The notes under the pieces: generated by a model
Seen by the model: only the letters and a program-made list of their open reading frames with translations
The model's database searches: none
What the model was told of the DNA's origin: nothing
Made by a program: the position numbers and the translations under genes
NCBI GenBank assembly: GCA_002490425.1
Contig: DKTZ01000043.1
Location: 1-64,000, forward strand
Direction: 5' to 3'
From: Ruminococcaceae bacterium UBA7217
GTDB taxonomy: Bacteria > Bacillota > Clostridia > Oscillospirales > Acutalibacteraceae
DNA length: 64,000 nucleotides
Shown: positions 7,427 through 16,623 of the stretch, piece after piece
Layout: each line of letters starts with the position of its first letter
How positions within the stretch are numbered: position 1 is the stretch's first letter

Positions 7427-8583
7427 TGGCTGCGAAAAATTTAAGTATTTTAGGCTCTACCGGTTCAATCGGTACGCAAAGCCTTGAAATTGCGGAGAAG
7501 TGCGGGTTTAATGTGTCCGCACTTTCGGCATATTCTAATGTAGATATAATTGAGGGGCAAATTCGCAAATTCAAACCCCATGTTGCCGCTTTGGTCGACG
7601 AAAAGGCTGCGGCGGATTTAAAAATCCGTGTTGCGGATACAGACACGAAGATTTTGTCGGGCATTGAAGGTGTATGTGAATGTGCCGCAGTAAACGATGC
7701 GGACACCGTGATTAACGGAATTGTGGGAATGGCAGGCTTAAAGCCCACTCTTACCGCCATTGACTGTAAAAAAACGGTTGCCCTCGCCAACAAGGAAACG
7801 CTTGTTGCAGGCGGTCAGATAGTTATGAACAGGGTAAAGGAGAACGGAGTTTCAATTTTGCCTGTCGATTCCGAACATTCCGCAATTTTTCAGTGCTTAC
7901 AGGGCAAGCCGTCCAATAAAGCACTTAAAAAGCTTATTTTGACAGCCTCGGGCGGTCCGTTTTTCGGAAAAACAAGGGCAGAACTTAAAAATGTAACTGT
8001 TAAAGATGCGCTTAAGCATCCCAATTGGTCGATGGGTGCAAAAATAACCATAGATTCTGCTACAATGATGAACAAGGGTTTGGAGGTTATTGAGGCGGCT
8101 TGGCTTTTCGGTGTTTCACCGTCAAAAATAGACGTTGTTGTGCACAGGGAGAGTATAATTCATTCGGCAGTTGAGTATGATGATAATGCGGTCGTTGCGC
8201 AGTTGGGACTGCCCGATATGAAAATTCCAATTCAGTATGCGCTTACATATCCTGAAAGATATGACGCTCCGACGGCGGAGCTTGATTTAGCGGAAATCTG
8301 CAATTTATCCTTCTTTAAGCCTGATTATGAAACCTTTAAGCTTATAAATGTGTGCAAGGACGCATTTATGAGGGGCGGAATAGCGCCTGCATTTGCCAAC
8401 AGTGCAAACGAGCAGGCAAACCTTATGTTCCGTGAGGGGAAAATCGGCTTTTTGGACATCGGCGACATTGTTGAACGTGTTGCCCTTGAAGCACCCGATA
8501 TTCAGGATTACACTCTTGAGGATATTGATAACGCAGATAGGCTTGCAAGAGAAACAGTAATTAAATATTCACAGAAACGGTGA
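7426..8583 (+). CDS. dxr: 1-deoxy-D-xylulose 5-phosphate reductoisomerase
   Basis: Dxr (IspC) catalyses the first committed step of the MEP isoprenoid pathway with NADPH and a divalent metal. The N-terminal NADPH motif LGSTGSIGTQSLEI, the VDSEHSAIFQC metal/substrate loop and TIDSATMMNKGLEVIEA are all present; the 385-residue length fits. The start overlaps the cdsA stop (TAATG), so translation is coupled. Its product line also feeds uppS and, through ispG, is represented twice in this operon. Confidence 0.97.
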   Translation: MAAKNLSILGSTGSIGTQSLEIAEKCGFNVSALSAYSNVDIIEGQIRKFKPHVAALVDEKAAADLKIRVADTDTKILSGIEGVCECAAVNDADTVINGIVGMAGLKPTLTAIDCKKTVALANKETLVAGGQIVMNRVKENGVSILPVDSEHSAIFQCLQGKPSNKALKKLILTASGGPFFGKTRAELKNVTVKDALKHPNWSMGAKITIDSATMMNKGLEVIEAAWLFGVSPSKIDVVVHRESIIHSAVEYDDNAVVAQLGLPDMKIPIQYALTYPERYDAPTAELDLAEICNLSFFKPDYETFKLINVCKDAFMRGGIAPAFANSANEQANLMFREGKIGFLDIGDIVERVALEAPDIQDYTLEDIDNADRLARETVIKYSQKR

Positions 8584-9656
8584 TTTTTTTGGAAATTTTT
8601 TCAAAGGTTTGGCCATATTTGGTGGCAATATTATTTTTCGGATTTTTAATAGCGTCGCACGAGCTGGGGCATTTTTCATTTGCCAAGCTTTTTAAAGTAA
8701 CGGTAAATGAATTTTCCCTCGGAATGGGTCCTGCGATTTTTAAGCGAAAAAAGAACGGCACAACCTATGCTTTACGTGCTTTTCCTATCGGAGGATATGT
8801 AAGTATGGAGGGTGAGGACGAAGAGAGCGAGGACGAAAACGCCTTTAACCGTAAAAAGGTTTGGCAGAAAATAATTATTGTTGCCGCAGGTGCAATAACA
8901 AACCTTTTAGTGGGTCTTATTTTAGTTGCGATTGTGCTTTCAATGGAAAATCTTATCGGCACAAATAAAATAATCAGCTTTTATGACGGGGCGACAAGCG
9001 CCCAGACAGGTCTTAAAGAAAAGGACGAAATTCTGTCAATTGACGGTCACAGAGTTTTTTCCGATATGGATATTTCTTTCCTTATGACACGCTCCGACGA
9101 CGGTGTTTTTGATATGACTGTTCGCCGTGACGGTAAGAAAACAGAATTACACGATGTTACATTTAAATGCGAGAAAGAGGACAAATACACGGTTATTGAA
9201 TATGATTTTGTTATTTTAGGTGAAAAGCCGACTGCTTTAAATGTGTTTACTAATTCCTTTAAACGCTCGGTTTCAATCGTGCGAGTAGTTTGGTTGAGTC
9301 TTTTCGATTTGGTAACGGGTAAATACGGCCTTACTGACCTTTCAGGCCCTGTTGGCACTGTAAATGTTATTGCGGACGCAACACAAAGTGCAGTCGGAAG
9401 TAAAGAGGGGTTAAAATCTGCACTCGAAATGATGGCACTTATCTCAATAAACATCGGCGTATTCAATCTTTTCCCGTTACCCGCGCTTGACGGCGGCAGA
9501 CTTTTCTTCCTTTGCATAGAGGGAATACGCAGAAAACCGATTAATCCGAAATATGAGGGCTTTGTTCATGCGGCAGGGCTTGTACTGCTTTTGGGACTTA
9601 TGCTCGTTGTAACATTTAACGATATTTTAACAATAGTCAGGGGGCACGGTGTATGA
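8580..9656 (+). CDS. rseP: RIP metalloprotease RseP (site-2 protease family, M50)
   Basis: This intramembrane zinc protease cleaves membrane proteins such as anti-sigma factors or signal-peptide remnants. The HExxH motif (SHELGHF) lies in the first membrane segment, a PDZ-like domain with GLKEKDEILSIDGHRV is in the middle and the third metal ligand motif PLPALDGGRL is near the C-terminus. A GTG at 8580 overlaps the dxr stop; an in-frame TTG at 8589 is an alternative, and neither has a strong SD. The stop overlaps the ispG start by 4 bases. Confidence 0.94.
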   Translation: MIFLEIFSKVWPYLVAILFFGFLIASHELGHFSFAKLFKVTVNEFSLGMGPAIFKRKKNGTTYALRAFPIGGYVSMEGEDEESEDENAFNRKKVWQKIIIVAAGAITNLLVGLILVAIVLSMENLIGTNKIISFYDGATSAQTGLKEKDEILSIDGHRVFSDMDISFLMTRSDDGVFDMTVRRDGKKTELHDVTFKCEKEDKYTVIEYDFVILGEKPTALNVFTNSFKRSVSIVRVVWLSLFDLVTGKYGLTDLSGPVGTVNVIADATQSAVGSKEGLKSALEMMALISINIGVFNLFPLPALDGGRLFFLCIEGIRRKPINPKYEGFVHAAGLVLLLGLMLVVTFNDILTIVRGHGV

Positions 9657-10705
9657 TTGAAAGAAGAAAAACAAGAACCGTAAAAATAGGTAATATTACT
9701 ATCGGCGGCAAAAACAAAATTGCCGTTCAGTCAATGCTCAATGTCCCTGCAAATGACGTTGAGGGCAACGTTAAACAGGCGCTGGAGCTGGAGAAGGCAG
9801 GCTGTGAAATAGTCCGCCTGACCGTTCCCGACGCTGCGGCGGCAAAAACTCTTTATGCGGTTAAAGAGGCTGTTAAAATTCCCGTTGTTGCCGACATACA
9901 TTTTGATTACCGCTGTGCTCTTGAAAGCATTGCGGCAGGGGCGGATAAAATCCGCATAAACCCGGGTAATATCGGTGACGAAGCTAAAGTTAAGGCCGTT
10001 GCCGACGCTTGCAGACTTCAGGGTGTTCCCATAAGAATAGGCGTAAATTCAGGCTCACTTGAGAAAAATATTTTGGCAAAATACGGCTCGCCCACACCTG
10101 ATGCCCTTTGCGAAAGTGCATTTTACCATATATCTCTTCTTGAAAAATTTGATTTTAACGATATTGTTGTGTCAATAAAATCGTCAGACGTTCAGCGAAT
10201 GGTGGCGGCGTACAGACTTTTGGCGGAAAAGTGCGATTATCCTCTTCATTTAGGTGTAACAGAGGCAGGCACGCACAATATGGCGCTTATTAAATCAAGC
10301 ATAGGAATAGGCGCTCTGCTTCTTGACGGCATCGGCGACACAATACGTGTTTCTATGACGGATAATCCCGTAAAAGAGGTCAAGGCGGGCTTTGACATTT
10401 TAAAGGGTGCAGGTATTAAAACAGACTGTGTAAGGCTTGTTTCCTGCCCGACCTGCGGAAGAACAAAAATTGATTTAATTTCCCTGGCAAATCAAATTGA
10501 GAACGCCTTGGAAAACTGCGATAAACAAATAACAGTTGCCGTAATGGGATGTGTTGTAAACGGCCCCGGAGAGGCAAAAGAGGCTGACATAGGTGTTGCA
10601 GGCGGCGATGGCTGCGGTGTTTTGTTTAAGCACGGCGAGGTGCTCAGAAAAGTCAGCGAAGAGGAAATAGTACCGGAGCTTTTAAAAGAAATAGACAGGA
10701 TGTAA
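9653..10705 (+). CDS. ispG: 4-hydroxy-3-methylbut-2-enyl diphosphate synthase
   Basis: IspG (GcpE) is the [4Fe-4S] enzyme of the penultimate MEP-pathway step. The 350-residue protein has the barrel-domain motifs RRKTRTVKIGNITIGG, QSMLN and PVVADIHFDYR, plus the cluster ligands in SCPTCGRTKID and MGCVVNGPGEAKEADIG. The ATGA overlap with rseP indicates coupled translation. ispG next to rseP and dxr is a standard Firmicutes arrangement. Confidence 0.96.
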   Translation: MIERRKTRTVKIGNITIGGKNKIAVQSMLNVPANDVEGNVKQALELEKAGCEIVRLTVPDAAAAKTLYAVKEAVKIPVVADIHFDYRCALESIAAGADKIRINPGNIGDEAKVKAVADACRLQGVPIRIGVNSGSLEKNILAKYGSPTPDALCESAFYHISLLEKFDFNDIVVSIKSSDVQRMVAAYRLLAEKCDYPLHLGVTEAGTHNMALIKSSIGIGALLLDGIGDTIRVSMTDNPVKEVKAGFDILKGAGIKTDCVRLVSCPTCGRTKIDLISLANQIENALENCDKQITVAVMGCVVNGPGEAKEADIGVAGGDGCGVLFKHGEVLRKVSEEEIVPELLKEIDRM

Positions 10706-10712
10706 TTATAAA

Positions 10713-13700
10713 ATGGCGTTGTTCAAAGATTTATTCGGCGAAAAATTCAGTACAGACGAATATTTAGATATAGCATTTTCGGATATTGTTTCGATGGAAG
10801 TGCAGGGCGAAAATGCAGTATTTTACATAAATCCGTACAGAGAGCTTGACGAAAACAGGCTTTCGCAGGTGGCGGAGGAAATCGCAAAAGCAGTTGGTGT
10901 AAGTGTTAAACTTATTTCAAAGAATTCAAGAAAAGGCTTTTTGATTTCTTATATAGACAAGGTTGTTTCGGTTTTGCGTGAAAGAATAACCGTTGCAAAC
11001 GGCTATTTTAACGGTGCGGAATATTCCTTAAACGGAAATGAAATTAAAATTCACCTTAAAAAAGGCGGAAAAGACATTCTTGAAAATGCCGAATGCGGTA
11101 AAGAGGCGGAAAAAATCATTAGGTTGATTTTCGGTTTTGAGTGTGTTATCACATTTTCTGAGGATGAGAATTTTGATTCGCAGTCAGCGCTCAACTCAAT
11201 GCAGCAAAAGGCTGACGAGGAATACAAAAGAGAGCACAATATCCCTGATTTGCCCGTAAGTACGGCGGACGGTACGCCCAAGGAGCACATAGTAATCCCG
11301 GGTATTCCCCTTTATTTTGAAACACTTAAACCCCTTTACGGTAATCTTATAAGATATAAAAATATAGTTGCCTTGCGTGAAATCAATATCGAAAGCGGAG
11401 CTGTCACCGTTTGGGGCAGAGTTTTCGGACTTGACGTAAGAGTTACCCGTGACAAGCGGAATTCAATAATCACATTTAACATTACTGATGATGACTATTC
11501 TTACAGCGTAAAGATTTTTGAGGACACCGAAAAGGCAAAAAATCTGCTTGACCACCTTTCTAACGATATGACCGTTGTGATTTACGGCAGAGTAACCTAT
11601 GACAAATTCACAGGTGAAAATATTATTTCTGCAACTTCCGTAAATTCGGTAAAGAAGATTATGAAGCAGGATAATGCGGAGAAAAAGCGTGTTGAATTGC
11701 ATTTACATACAAATATGTCGCAGATGGACGGAATGACAGACGCAGGCAAGCTTGTAAAAAGAGCTGCATCTTGGGGACATACCGCCATTGCAATAACAGA
11801 CCACGGTAATGCCCAAGGTTATCCTGACGCTATGAATGCGGCTGAAAAGCTGGCGAAAGACGGCAAGGAAATAAAAATTATATACGGTGTTGAAGGTTAC
11901 CTTGTTGATGACATCGGCAATCCTAAGGCTTCGTACAAGGAGCTTCCGAGCTACCATATAATAATTCTTGTTAAAAACAAAGTCGGGCTTAAAAATCTTT
12001 ATAAGCTTATTTCAACCTCTAACGTTGATTATTTTTACAAGAGACCGAGAATGCCACGTTCAAAGATAATCGAATTCAGAGAAGGTCTGATTATCGGTTC
12101 TGCCTGCGAGGCAGGAGAGCTTTACAGGAGCATTGTATTCGGCGCACCCGAAGAGGAAACAAGAAAAATTGCCGAATTTTATGATTATCTTGAAATTCAG
12201 CCGAACGGCAACAATCAGTTTATGATTCGCTCGGAAGACCCGAAATATGCTCACATTCAAAGCAATAAAGACATTGAAGATATAAACAGAAAAATAATCA
12301 CTCTTGCAGACTCCCTCGGAAAGCTGACTGTTGCCACGGGTGACGTGCATTTTATGGACCCTGAGGATGCAATTTACCGTGCCGTTTTAATGGCAGGTCA
12401 GGGCTTTAAGGATGCTGACAATCAAGCACCGCTTTATTTTAAGACGACTGAGGAAATGCTTGAAGAGTTTTCATACTTGGGTGAGGAAACGGCATACGAG
12501 GTAGTTGTTGAAAATACGAATAAAATTGCGGATATGATTGAACCTGTCCGCCCTGTTCCGAAAGGCACGTTCCAGCCGTCAATTGAGGGAAGTGAAGAAG
12601 AGCTTCGAAAAATCTGCTGGGACAAGGCAAAGGAATGGTACGGCGACCCTGTTCCCGAATACGTTGCGGATCGCCTTAATATGGAACTTGAATCTATTAT
12701 CAAACACGGATTTGCCGTGCTTTACATAATCGCTCAAAAGCTTGTTTGGGACTCAGAGGCTCACGGTTATCACGTAGGCTCACGAGGCTCTGTCGGCTCG
12801 TCGTTTGTCGCCACAATGGCAGGCATTTCCGAGGTAAATCCTTTAGCGCCCCATTACCGTTGCCCCAAATGTAAGCATTCCGAATTTTTCTTAAAGGGCG
12901 AGTACGGTTCGGGGTTTGATATGCCCCCGAAGGATTGTCCGAATTGCCATATTCCGATGGTGCGTGACGGTCACGAAATACCTTTCCAAACCTTCCTCGG
13001 CTTCCACGGCGACAAAGCGCCTGATATTGACCTTAACTTTTCGGGTGAATATCAGGGTAAGGCGCACAGATACACAGAAGAGTTATTCGGTTCGTCACAC
13101 GTTTTCAAAGCGGGTACTATTGCAACGGTTGCGGACAAAACAGCATACGGTTTTGTGAAAAAATATCTTGAAGAACGCGGACTTAAGGTTACACGTGCCG
13201 AAGAGGACAGGCTGACGAGAGGTTGTACGGGAATTAAGAGAACAACAGGTCAGCACCCCGGCGGAATGGTTGTTGTGCCTAATGAATATGACGTTTACGA
13301 TTTTACTCCCGTTCAGTACCCTGCGGACGATACTGATTCGGATATGGAAACAACCCACTTTGACTTCCATTTCCTGCATGATACAATTTTGAAGCTTGAT
13401 ATTCTCGGGCACGATGTTCCCACACTTTACAAGCATCTTGAGGATTTAACAGGGATACCAGTTATGGATGTTGATGTTTGCGACCCGAAAATAGTAAGTC
13501 TTTGCACATCTCCTGAGGCTCTCGGCGTTACTCCCGAGGACATAGGTGTTGAAACAGGCACACTTTCAATCCCCGAAATGGGAACGGATTTTGTACGTGG
13601 AATGCTTATCGAGTCTAAACCGCAGAAATTTTCCGATTTGCTGCAAATATCAGGTCTTTCACACGGCACGGACGTTTGGCTCGGCAATGCGCAGGAGCTG

Positions 13701-14465
13701 ATTAAAAAAGGAACCTGCACAATTTCAGAGGTTATCGGTACACGTGACTCCATTATGATTTACCTTATGCACAAGGGTCTTGAACCGAGTATGGCGTTTA
13801 ATATTATGGAGAAAACACGTAAGGGAATTGTTGCAAAGGTCGGCTTCCCCGAGGGAGCGGAAGAGGCAATGCGTGAATGTAATGTTCCCGAATGGTATAT
13901 GGAATCCTGCCGAAAGATTAAATATATGTTCCCGAAAGCCCATGCGGCGGCTTATGTTATTGCGGCTCTGAGGCTCGGGTGGTATAAAATTTACAAGCCC
14001 GTTGAGTATTACACGGCATTTTTGACGGTTCGCGGAGGAGACCTTGACGCCGCAACGGTTATGCGGGGTCATGCGGCTGTAAAAGAAAAAATGGCACAGC
14101 TTGACGTTAAAATTAAAAACCGAAATGCTTCGGCAACTGAAAAATCTGCATTTACGGCTTTGCAGGTTGTAAATGAAATGATGGCAAGGGGAATTGAACT
14201 TTTGCCTGTTGATATTTATAAGTCGAGAGCAACTGAATATTACATTGAGGACGGTAAAATCCGAATGTCATTTTCAGCGCTTTCGGGAGTTGGTGAAAAC
14301 GCTGCAAGAGGTCTTGAAGAGGGAAGAGAGGGCGTTGATCACTTTATATCCATTGACGATTTTCAGCTGAAAACGGGAGCGTCAAGTGCAGTTGTAACGG
14401 CGCTTAAAGATGCAGGCGCACTGAAAGGTCTTCCTGATACAGCTCAAATATCATTATTCGGTTAA
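10713..14465 (+). CDS. polC: DNA polymerase III PolC-type alpha subunit without the exonuclease insertion
   Basis: PolC is the replicative DNA polymerase of low-GC Gram-positives. Domains in order: N-terminal domain (about 1-200), OB fold (215-320), PHP domain with ELHLHTNMSQMDG (H331/H333 region) and AITDHGN, polymerase core with SRGSVGSSFVATMAG (about 690), a Cys4 zinc site CPKCK...CPNCH (about 717-750), DIDLNFSGEYQG (about 772) and the C-terminal helix-hairpin-helix part. Typical PolC is about 1430 residues and carries a DEDDh 3'-5' exonuclease inserted in the PHP domain. Here GVEGYLVDD (about 392) runs straight into YHIIILVKN, the FD-x-E-T-T-G motif is absent and the total is 1250. Confidence 0.95.
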   Translation: MALFKDLFGEKFSTDEYLDIAFSDIVSMEVQGENAVFYINPYRELDENRLSQVAEEIAKAVGVSVKLISKNSRKGFLISYIDKVVSVLRERITVANGYFNGAEYSLNGNEIKIHLKKGGKDILENAECGKEAEKIIRLIFGFECVITFSEDENFDSQSALNSMQQKADEEYKREHNIPDLPVSTADGTPKEHIVIPGIPLYFETLKPLYGNLIRYKNIVALREINIESGAVTVWGRVFGLDVRVTRDKRNSIITFNITDDDYSYSVKIFEDTEKAKNLLDHLSNDMTVVIYGRVTYDKFTGENIISATSVNSVKKIMKQDNAEKKRVELHLHTNMSQMDGMTDAGKLVKRAASWGHTAIAITDHGNAQGYPDAMNAAEKLAKDGKEIKIIYGVEGYLVDDIGNPKASYKELPSYHIIILVKNKVGLKNLYKLISTSNVDYFYKRPRMPRSKIIEFREGLIIGSACEAGELYRSIVFGAPEEETRKIAEFYDYLEIQPNGNNQFMIRSEDPKYAHIQSNKDIEDINRKIITLADSLGKLTVATGDVHFMDPEDAIYRAVLMAGQGFKDADNQAPLYFKTTEEMLEEFSYLGEETAYEVVVENTNKIADMIEPVRPVPKGTFQPSIEGSEEELRKICWDKAKEWYGDPVPEYVADRLNMELESIIKHGFAVLYIIAQKLVWDSEAHGYHVGSRGSVGSSFVATMAGISEVNPLAPHYRCPKCKHSEFFLKGEYGSGFDMPPKDCPNCHIPMVRDGHEIPFQTFLGFHGDKAPDIDLNFSGEYQGKAHRYTEELFGSSHVFKAGTIATVADKTAYGFVKKYLEERGLKVTRAEEDRLTRGCTGIKRTTGQHPGGMVVVPNEYDVYDFTPVQYPADDTDSDMETTHFDFHFLHDTILKLDILGHDVPTLYKHLEDLTGIPVMDVDVCDPKIVSLCTSPEALGVTPEDIGVETGTLSIPEMGTDFVRGMLIESKPQKFSDLLQISGLSHGTDVWLGNAQELIKKGTCTISEVIGTRDSIMIYLMHKGLEPSMAFNIMEKTRKGIVAKVGFPEGAEEAMRECNVPEWYMESCRKIKYMFPKAHAAAYVIAALRLGWYKIYKPVEYYTAFLTVRGGDLDAATVMRGHAAVKEKMAQLDVKIKNRNASATEKSAFTALQVVNEMMARGIELLPVDIYKSRATEYYIEDGKIRMSFSALSGVGENAARGLEEGREGVDHFISIDDFQLKTGASSAVVTALKDAGALKGLPDTAQISLFG

Positions 14466-14479
14466 AGGAGAGTAGAATT

Positions 14480-15145
14480 ATGAAAAAGTCAAAGCTTTAC
14501 ACGGTAACTGCAATTTTTCTGGCAATATTTTTAATAGGCGCAGTTTTTATAGGTATCGGCGCAGGTACAATAATCAAAGACAAAAAATATGTTGAAACTG
14601 CCGAAAGCGTATTAGCGCTTATGTCGTCAGTTAAGCAGTCTGACGGCAGCAGAAAATATACGCTTTATTACAATGCAGAGGGTAAAACCTTTGAGCCTGA
14701 TTACGACTTTAACGAAGAAGAGGACTATATCGGCAAGGATATAAGAGTTTACTATACAAAAGGCTCTCCCGATAAAATATTTATTGAAACCGATGAAAAA
14801 TATTATGTATTTACTTTTGCAGGCATTGCGGCGGCTTTAGTGTCGGCAGTTGTTTTAGGTACGGTTTGGATTCCGATTTATGTTAGAAAATATATAATAA
14901 AGAACGGTAGAACAGAGCTTGTAAAAATTGAAAAGATTGTCGATGTAATCGGCGGCGAAAGAATTATTTGTGACAGTAAAAAAATCAGAGGCAGAAAAGC
15001 AGAGCCTTACAGAAGCAAAACAATAAAACAAAAGCTTTCAAAAGAGATAATAAATTCTGCGGTAACGGTTTATTATCTTCCGAAGCATAAGAATTTTTAT
15101 TATATTGATACCGATACTATAAAGACGGGGGACAGTGCAAAATGA
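14480..15145 (+). CDS. Two-helix membrane protein of unknown function
   Basis: This 221-residue protein has one hydrophobic segment near residues 8-31 and a second near 112-135, with an external loop of about 80 residues containing YTLYYNAEGKTFEPDY and a basic cytoplasmic tail. The layout is reminiscent of DUF3592-type proteins, but I cannot confirm membership. A GGAGAG SD precedes the ATG. Its stop overlaps the start of the M20 peptidase by 4 bases, so the two are translationally coupled and may act together at the membrane. Confidence 0.7.
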   Translation: MKKSKLYTVTAIFLAIFLIGAVFIGIGAGTIIKDKKYVETAESVLALMSSVKQSDGSRKYTLYYNAEGKTFEPDYDFNEEEDYIGKDIRVYYTKGSPDKIFIETDEKYYVFTFAGIAAALVSAVVLGTVWIPIYVRKYIIKNGRTELVKIEKIVDVIGGERIICDSKKIRGRKAEPYRSKTIKQKLSKEIINSAVTVYYLPKHKNFYYIDTDTIKTGDSAK

Positions 15146-16611
15146 TAGGGTATATTATTTTAGGGGTAATTTTATTTCTTTTGGCTGTAACGGCAGTGCG
15201 TGCGGTATTTTTTGTTCCGAAAAAGAAAGAGTCGAAAAATGATGCTTTGCCTGAAGAAAAAATAGATGTTGACCGCTACTGTAAAAATCTTTCGGACGCA
15301 ATAAAAATTAAAACGATTTCCAATTACGACAGAGAAAAAGTAGATTGGAACGAGTTTAAAAGATTTCACGAATTTTTAGAGGAAAGGTATCCTCTTATAC
15401 ACAAAACGCTTACAAAAACCGAGATTGCCGATGCAAGCCTTGTTTACAAGTGGGAAGGTACTGACCCATCGCTTGACGGAATAGCTCTTCTTTCTCATCA
15501 GGACGTTGTGCCGATTGCCGAAGGTACTCTCCAAGATTGGACAAACGAGCCGTTTGAGGGTGTTAATGACGGTGAGTTCATTTGGGGCAGAGGTGCAATG
15601 GATATGAAAAACCACCTCATCGGCGTAATGGAAAGCGTTGAACAGCTCATAGCCGACGGCTACAAACCCAAACGCACGGTTTACCTCTGCCTCGGTCACA
15701 ATGAAGAGGTTGTTGCTGCACCCGACAACGGCGCTAAGCAAATAGCACAGTACCTTAAAGAGCAGGGCGTACATCTTGAGGCGGTCCTTGACGAGGGCGG
15801 AGCAATTCTCCCTGTAAACATAAACGGTGTTTTAAACTGCAACCTTGCAGGCGTAGGCGTTGCGGAAAAGGGAAGTGTCAACTACGAAATAAGCGTAAAT
15901 GCAAAGGGCGGTCATTCTTCACAGCCGCCGAAGCACACGGCACTCGGTCACCTTGCAGATGTTATTAAGGATATTGAAAATCATCAATTTCGGGCGACAA
16001 TGCCGAAATTCGTTTATGAGCTTTTCACTGAAATCGGCAAACGGTGCTCATACCCTGTAAGGCTTGTGACCTGCAACATTTGGCTTTTAAAGCCGATTAT
16101 TCTTAAAATAATGACAAAAATTCCGCCTGCCGCCTCGCTTATCAGAACCTGCACTGCGGTTACAATGGCTTCGGGCAGTCCGCAGTTCAATGTTCTTCCG
16201 CAGAAAGCGTCAATCACAGTTAACTTCAGAACAATGCCGGGCGTTACAATTCCCGATGTTGAGGAGCATATAAGAAAATCGGTTAGAAACAAAAATATTG
16301 ACGTTAAATTCCTTGTGGGAAAAGAGGCGTCAAATGTTTCGCCTACCGATTCAAAGGCTTTCAAAATAATTAAAGAGCTTTGCGAGAGCGCAGACAGTAA
16401 AAATCTTGTTGCACCGTTCCTTGTAATGGGCGGAACAGACGCGTATAATTATGAGAATGTATGCGAGAATATTTACAGATTCGCACCCTTTGTTGTTGAT
16501 ACAAATCTTCTTCTTTGCACACACGGCACAAATGAGCGCCTGCCCCTTTCGGCAATTCCCGATGCATTAACGTTTTTCAAGAGATATATCAAACTTATGA
16601 CGCAGGATTAA
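15142..16611 (+). CDS. Membrane-anchored M20 family metallopeptidase
   Basis: The 489-residue protein starts with a membrane helix (IILGVILFLLAVTAVRAVFF) and continues as an M20/M28-fold di-zinc hydrolase. Visible metal and catalytic motifs are LLSHQDVVP, WGRGAMDMKN, LGHNEEV and LDEGG, followed by the dimerisation-domain HSSQPP and MGGTDAYN. It is closest in pattern to the CPS1/PM20D1 type of carboxypeptidase or N-acyl amino acid hydrolase. The substrate is not evident. The adjacent FemAB genes raise the possibility of a peptide or wall-related substrate (inference). Confidence 0.85.
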   Translation: MIGYIILGVILFLLAVTAVRAVFFVPKKKESKNDALPEEKIDVDRYCKNLSDAIKIKTISNYDREKVDWNEFKRFHEFLEERYPLIHKTLTKTEIADASLVYKWEGTDPSLDGIALLSHQDVVPIAEGTLQDWTNEPFEGVNDGEFIWGRGAMDMKNHLIGVMESVEQLIADGYKPKRTVYLCLGHNEEVVAAPDNGAKQIAQYLKEQGVHLEAVLDEGGAILPVNINGVLNCNLAGVGVAEKGSVNYEISVNAKGGHSSQPPKHTALGHLADVIKDIENHQFRATMPKFVYELFTEIGKRCSYPVRLVTCNIWLLKPIILKIMTKIPPAASLIRTCTAVTMASGSPQFNVLPQKASITVNFRTMPGVTIPDVEEHIRKSVRNKNIDVKFLVGKEASNVSPTDSKAFKIIKELCESADSKNLVAPFLVMGGTDAYNYENVCENIYRFAPFVVDTNLLLCTHGTNERLPLSAIPDALTFFKRYIKLMTQD

Positions 16612-16623
16612 AGGAATAAAAAT

